This document shows positions 59,745 to 64,000 of a DNA stretch of 64,000 nucleotides, one piece after another; position 1 is the first letter of the stretch, and each line of letters starts with the position of its first letter. The position numbers and the translations under genes are program-made. Origin of the DNA: Rutidosis leptorrhynchoides. Lineage: Eukaryota; Streptophyta; Magnoliopsida; Asterales; Asteraceae. A model generated the notes under the pieces. That model was not told the origin of the DNA. It worked only from the letters and a program-made list of their open reading frames with translations, and did no database searches. The stretch covers positions 9,299,501 to 9,363,500 of the forward strand of contig NC_092341.1 in assembly GCF_046630445.1 (NCBI RefSeq), given 5' to 3'.

Positions 59745-62700
59745 ATGGTTGACGCAGAGAAAATCAGCCAGCGGAGAAAGTACAACGATCATCAGGATTG
59801 GGAGCTTCTCCCGATCACTTTCCCTCCTGTAATGTCAATTGATTCTATTAATGAGCCCATTATCATCAAGTGTCGCATCCCCGATTGCGGAATCCAGGTT
59901 AAGCGCATGCATGTTGACACTGGCAGCGGTGTCGATATTATGTATGAGCATTGTTATCGTTTCCTTCCGGCAGAAGTCAAAGCGCAGTTACGTCAGCCTG
60001 ACATTACGCTATCAGGGTTCTCTGGAGAAAACTCGTGGCCGCTAGGCCGAATAGAATTAATGATAGAGCTTGCGGATGACAGGAACCCGCAGATGATCAG
60101 GCGTGAATTGGTCGATTTTTATGTGGTTCGTTCAACTTCACGATATAATGCACTGCTAGGGAGAAACTTTATACGGCGTTTTAACATTATCCCATCGGTA
60201 GTGCATGGTTTGATTAAGTTTCCCACAGTAGGAGGCGTTGCCACAGTTGCGTCACATCAAGCAACCGAGCTGTGTGGCTCTGTCGCGTCTGTAAGCGCTC
60301 CTAGCGTAGGAGAGAAACTTGCAAACTGTGCAGTAATAGCAAATCGCTTGCATCCGGATAAGCGAATTAAAATCGGCGCAGGCTTGTCAGCCGAAACGAA
60401 GGGCAAGTTGCATGGAATACTGTCAGCTAACGCAGATATTTTCGCATGGTGCGAGTCAGACATGACAGGGGTTCCGCGGGATATTGCGGAGCATAAGTTA
60501 AACGTTAATCCATCATTGACACCCGTTAGGCAAAAGAAGCGGCATATGGCCCTAGACCGCAGTGATTGGTTGTGCGCAGAGGTGGACAGCCTTGTCAAAG
60601 CAGGCATTCTGCGGGAAGTGCGTTATCAGACATGGGTTGCAAATCCTGTGTTGGTAAAAAAGGCTGACGGTAACTGGAGGATGTGCGTTGATTTCAAAGA
60701 TATCAATAAGGCATGTCCCAAGGACAATTACCCTCTCCCGGAGATAGACTGGAAGGTAGAATCACTATCGGGATTTAGGTACAAGTGTTTTCTGGACGCG
60801 TACAAGGGTTATCACCAAATCTTAATGGCTGCGGAGGATGAGGACAAGACTGCTTTTCATACGCCGCAGGGTATTTATTGTTACACGAAGATGCCTTTCG
60901 GTTTAAAGAATGCTGGCGCGACCTATCAGCGTGTAATTGACGCAGCATTCAAGCACCAAATCGGTAGAAATCTTGAAGCGTACGTCGACGACTTGGTAAT
61001 TAAAAGTAACACCGAAGAAGACATGCTCGCAGACATCCTGGAAACGTTTGCATCTCTGCGCAGGATCAACATGAAGCTTAACCCGCTAAAATGTAGTTTT
61101 GGGGAAGAGGAAGGCAAGTTTTTAGGTCATGTGGTGACAGCGCGGGGTATCAAGGCCAATCCCAAAAAGATTGAGGCCATTGATAATTTGCCATCTCCGA
61201 AGACAAAGAAAGATGTGCAGAGTCTAACGGGGAAGCTTGCGGCTATCACACGGTTTCTGTCGAAAGCCGCAGAACGACAGTTGTCATTCTTCAATACTTT
61301 GAAAAATTGTTTGAAGAAAAAAGACTTCGTATGGACTCAGGAAGTGGAATCAGCCTTTCAGGAGATGAAAAAGGTGCTTGCAGAATTACCAACACTTACT
61401 GCGCCAGTATCAGGAGAAACGCTAACGCTGTACCTCGCGGCATCGAAGGAAGCTGTCAGCTCAGTCCTCATCGCGGATCGCGGAAAGGTAATCCATTAAT
61501 TTACATGCTTTATTTATATCGCAGAAATTTAACGACTGAGGTTTTTCTCAGACGCAAATGCCGGTCTACTTCGTAAGCAAGACGCTGACATCAAGCGAAG
61601 TAAACTACTCACCAATAGAAAAGCTTGTATATGCGCTGGTCCATAAGGCGCGGCGTTTGCGCCGATATTTTCAAGCACATCCAATCGTGGTTCTAACTGA
61701 TCAACCAATCAAACAGGTTGGTAAACGCCTACTTTGCGGCAATGACCGGGGTTACCGCATTGACTAACGCAATCATTTTTCTTTCAGGTGTTGTACAAGC
61801 CTGAGATTTCTGGCCGAATGGCTAAGTGGGCAGTTGAATTAGGTGAACATGAAATAAATTTTTCTTCGCGCAGTGCGGTTAAGGGTCAAATACTTGCTGA
61901 TTACCTAGCGGAATTACCTGCGGAGGTCGAGGCATCAGCAGAACATCAGGATCCACCTGCACCAACTTTGTCACCATGGGAATTGTACACCGATGGTGCA
62001 TGCAGCGCATCTGGTGTAGGTGCCGGTGTAATTTTAACAGGCCCGGATGGCGAAGAGCATACATACGCACTGCGGTTTAATTTTGCTGTTACAAACAACG
62101 AAGCAGAGTATGAGGCTCTGTTAGCAGGTATGCGCATTGCGCATAGGTTAAATGTTAAAATTTTGCACGCTTATGTGGATTCAAAGTTAGTATGCAGTCA
62201 AGTCAGCGGAGATTTCGAAGCGCATGACATAGCCATGCAGCAATATCTATCGCTTGTTCACAACCTCGCTGACCAGTTTGAAGCTTTTCAAATCTCCCAC
62301 GTAATGCGGGGGCAAAATAAGAAAGCGGATGCGCTAAGCAAACTGGCTGCCTTGGCTTTTGATCATATGGGGAAGAAAGTTCTAATAGAAGAACTCAATG
62401 CAAAATCCATTGTTATGATGCCTTTAGTAGCACCAGTTGAGGAATCAAGCTCAACATGGATGACGCCCATCGTGGCTTTTCTGCGGGATGGCACTTCTCC
62501 TGCAGATTCCGCTGATGCAAAGAAAGTCCGCGTTAAGGCACCGCTGTATGCCCTTGAGGGTTACGTCCTATATCGAAAGAATTATTTGGGACCGCACTTA
62601 AGGTGCATTGGCCCGAAAGAGGCGGAGGAAGTTGTACGCGAGGTGCATGAGGGTGCATGCGCACTCCATTCGGGGCACAGGTCCATTGTGTCAAAAATAA

Positions 62701-63758
62701 TGCGGCTAGGATATTATTGGCCCACCATGTACGCGGATACTGCGCGCATAGTTAAGCAATGTGAATCATGCCAAATACATGCACCTATTAGCAGAGCACC
62801 TGCGCATCCAATGATACCAGTCTCCTCACCGTGGCCATTCTGCAAATGGGCAATCGACATAGTCGGACCATTCCCAAAAGGCCGAGGTAATTTTATCATT
62901 TATTTTCTAAACATGTTACTCACATCAGTACCTTACGCACATTCTGCACACGCAGGAAACATCAAATTCTTGATTGTTGCAATCGACTATTTCACAAAGT
63001 GGGTCGAAGCGAGACCGCTGGCAGCAATCTCAGGAAAAAGGGTGCGAAATTTTGTATGGGAAGACATCGTCTGTCGATTTGGTATACCAAATGAAATTGT
63101 TAGCGATAACGGTACGCAGTTCGCGGGTGACCCTTTTCGCAGCTGGTGCGCGGAGCTTAATATTAAGCAAACTTTTACATCTGTTGCGCATCCGCAGGCG
63201 AATGGCCAGTGCGAAGTCACCAACCGGGATATAGTAGCTGGAATCAAAGCTAGGTTGGGTCATGGTCGCGTTGGTTGGGTGGATGAACTACCGAAGGTTT
63301 TATGGGCACATAGAACAACACCCAAAGCAAGCACTGGTGAGACCCCGTTCAGTTTGGTCTATGGATCAGAAGCTGTTGTACCCGCATAAATTGGGGTACC
63401 AACGTTCCGCATACAAAATTTTGATGAGCAAAATAACTCTGACGCTTTGCGGGAAAATCTTAATTTGCTGGAAGAACGCAGACTCTCTGCGGCTGTCAAC
63501 GAAGCAAATAACAAGAAAAAAATTGCAAAGTACTATAATCAGCGTGTGCGTTCGCGCTCTTACAAGTGCGGTGACTTGGTTTGGCGTCAGAACGACGCAA
63601 GTCATGCGGAGGATACTGGGAAACTGGGCCCCCGTTGGGAAGGTCCATACAGGGTAGCGAAGGCAAGCAATACCGGGGCGTACCATCTCGAGACATTAGA
63701 TGGAAAACCTGTGAAACGCACTTGGCATGCGACGTTATTGAAAAAATGTTATATGTAG
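59745..63758 (+). CDS. Tat protease-RT-RNase H-aRNase H-integrase region
   Basis: Protease VDTGSGVDIMYEHCY (about 59,913); RT RMCVDFKDINKACPKDNYPL (about 60,680) and EAYVDDLVIKSN (about 60,978); first RNase H up to about 61,790; second, archaeal-type RNase H ELYTDGACSASGVGAGVILT (about 61,980) with TNNEAEYEALLAGM; integrase zinc domain HSGHRSIVSK … CESCQIHAP (about 62,670-62,780); core AIDIVGPFPKG, VSDNGTQFAG and HPQANGQCEVTNR; C-terminus GDLVWRQNDAS … KRTWHATLLKKCY. The second half contains a few short GT...AG intron-like segments; splicing is known for Ogre/Tat relatives. Retroelement remains. Confidence 0.85.
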
Positions 63759-64000
63759 CTAGGTGGACCTGATCACTCCAGTTTATTGTAGCACATTATT
63801 TTTTCTATGTATTTTCCGTCCGTTTGGATGTGTCGCGGTTGTAATTGTGATTAATGCCAATTAAATATTTACTCGCGCATACTTTTGTTGTTTAAATCTT
63901 TTTTGTATGCGGTTCCTGCCTACTTAAGGGGTGTCCTCTAGCCCCCGTGCGGCAGAAGCCTGTTTGGTTACAAGGCTAGACGCTAACGGCAGGTAAAGGG
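63759..64000 (+). other. Tat region after pol
   Basis: No ORF; ends at the window edge with a GC-richer stretch (cccccgtgcggcagaagcc). In Tat elements this is the long non-coding stretch before the 3' LTR. Confidence 0.55.

Larger units (their letters stand above)
57490..64000 (+). mobile_element. Tat-lineage Gypsy element, 3' end outside window
   Basis: Starts within the malectin exon of the minus-strand receptor kinase (boundary about 57,488, plus or minus 15). It has a TATA-type sequence (TATAAATA, about 57,716), gag, protease, RT, RNase H, a second archaeal-type RNase H and integrase: the Tat order. No clear 5' LTR edge or primer site was identified, and the 3' LTR lies beyond the window, so age is unknown. 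The sequence is unusually rich in CpG (many gcg/cgc) compared with the other elements, which hints at youth. It looks fairly whole, with a few interruptions, some of which resemble introns. Confidence 0.85.

Overview
The window is nuclear DNA of a flowering plant, probably a eudicot and plausibly Asteraceae. The grounds are AT-rich DNA packed with nested plant LTR retrotransposons (Tekay, Athila and Tat Gypsy lineages; TNT1-like Copia), tRNA-derived SINEs, a Helitron end, a group VIIIb bHLH gene, and two LRR-malectin receptor kinases with plant intron structure. The family level is inference.

Bases 1 to about 32,700 are one nested retroelement block. Its host is a single minus-strand Copia element (Copia-A), whose pieces stay collinear: LTR 32,300-32,705, gag 30,970-32,299, integrase 25,345-26,334, start of RT 8,777-9,264. 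Three Gypsy elements sit in it: a Tekay chromovirus (plus; left end outside the window, 3' LTR ending at 8,776), a 16-kb Athila (plus; 9,265-25,344, target duplication GCGGC, LTRs about 0.9% different) and a Tekay-type LTR plus leader remnant (minus; 26,335-30,969, flanked by CTCCA). An F-box-like coding stretch lies at the left edge, apparently inside the first Tekay element upstream of gag. The Athila carries paired GC-rich palindromes before its LTR TATA box, and the same module recurs with a TATA-like box before its env-position ORF.

Bases 32,720-34,270 hold the one clearly intact host gene, a single-exon bHLH87-like transcription factor with a compact promoter pressed against the Copia-A LTR. 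Bases 34,270-41,114 are intergenic, with SINEs, a non-autonomous Helitron candidate and a Copia RT fossil that contains a SINE.

Bases 41,115-57,490 hold two convergent paralogous LRR-malectin receptor-like kinases. The plus copy is a pseudogene: its signal-peptide exon (41,115) is separated from its LRR and kinase exons (48,532-50,926) by two near-identical Copia copies in inverted orientation (41,180-48,217). The minus copy (52,151 to about 57,490) has open LRR, transmembrane and kinase exons, but its 5' end is cut by a Tat-lineage Gypsy element that fills the rest of the window (about 57,490-64,000). The Tat element has the lineage's second RNase H and several intron-like GT...AG segments in pol.

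The most interesting items are the F-box-like segment inside a Tekay element, the duplicated promoter-like module of the Athila, and the 7-kb Copia inverted repeat as a possible hairpin-RNA source inside a receptor-kinase pseudogene.
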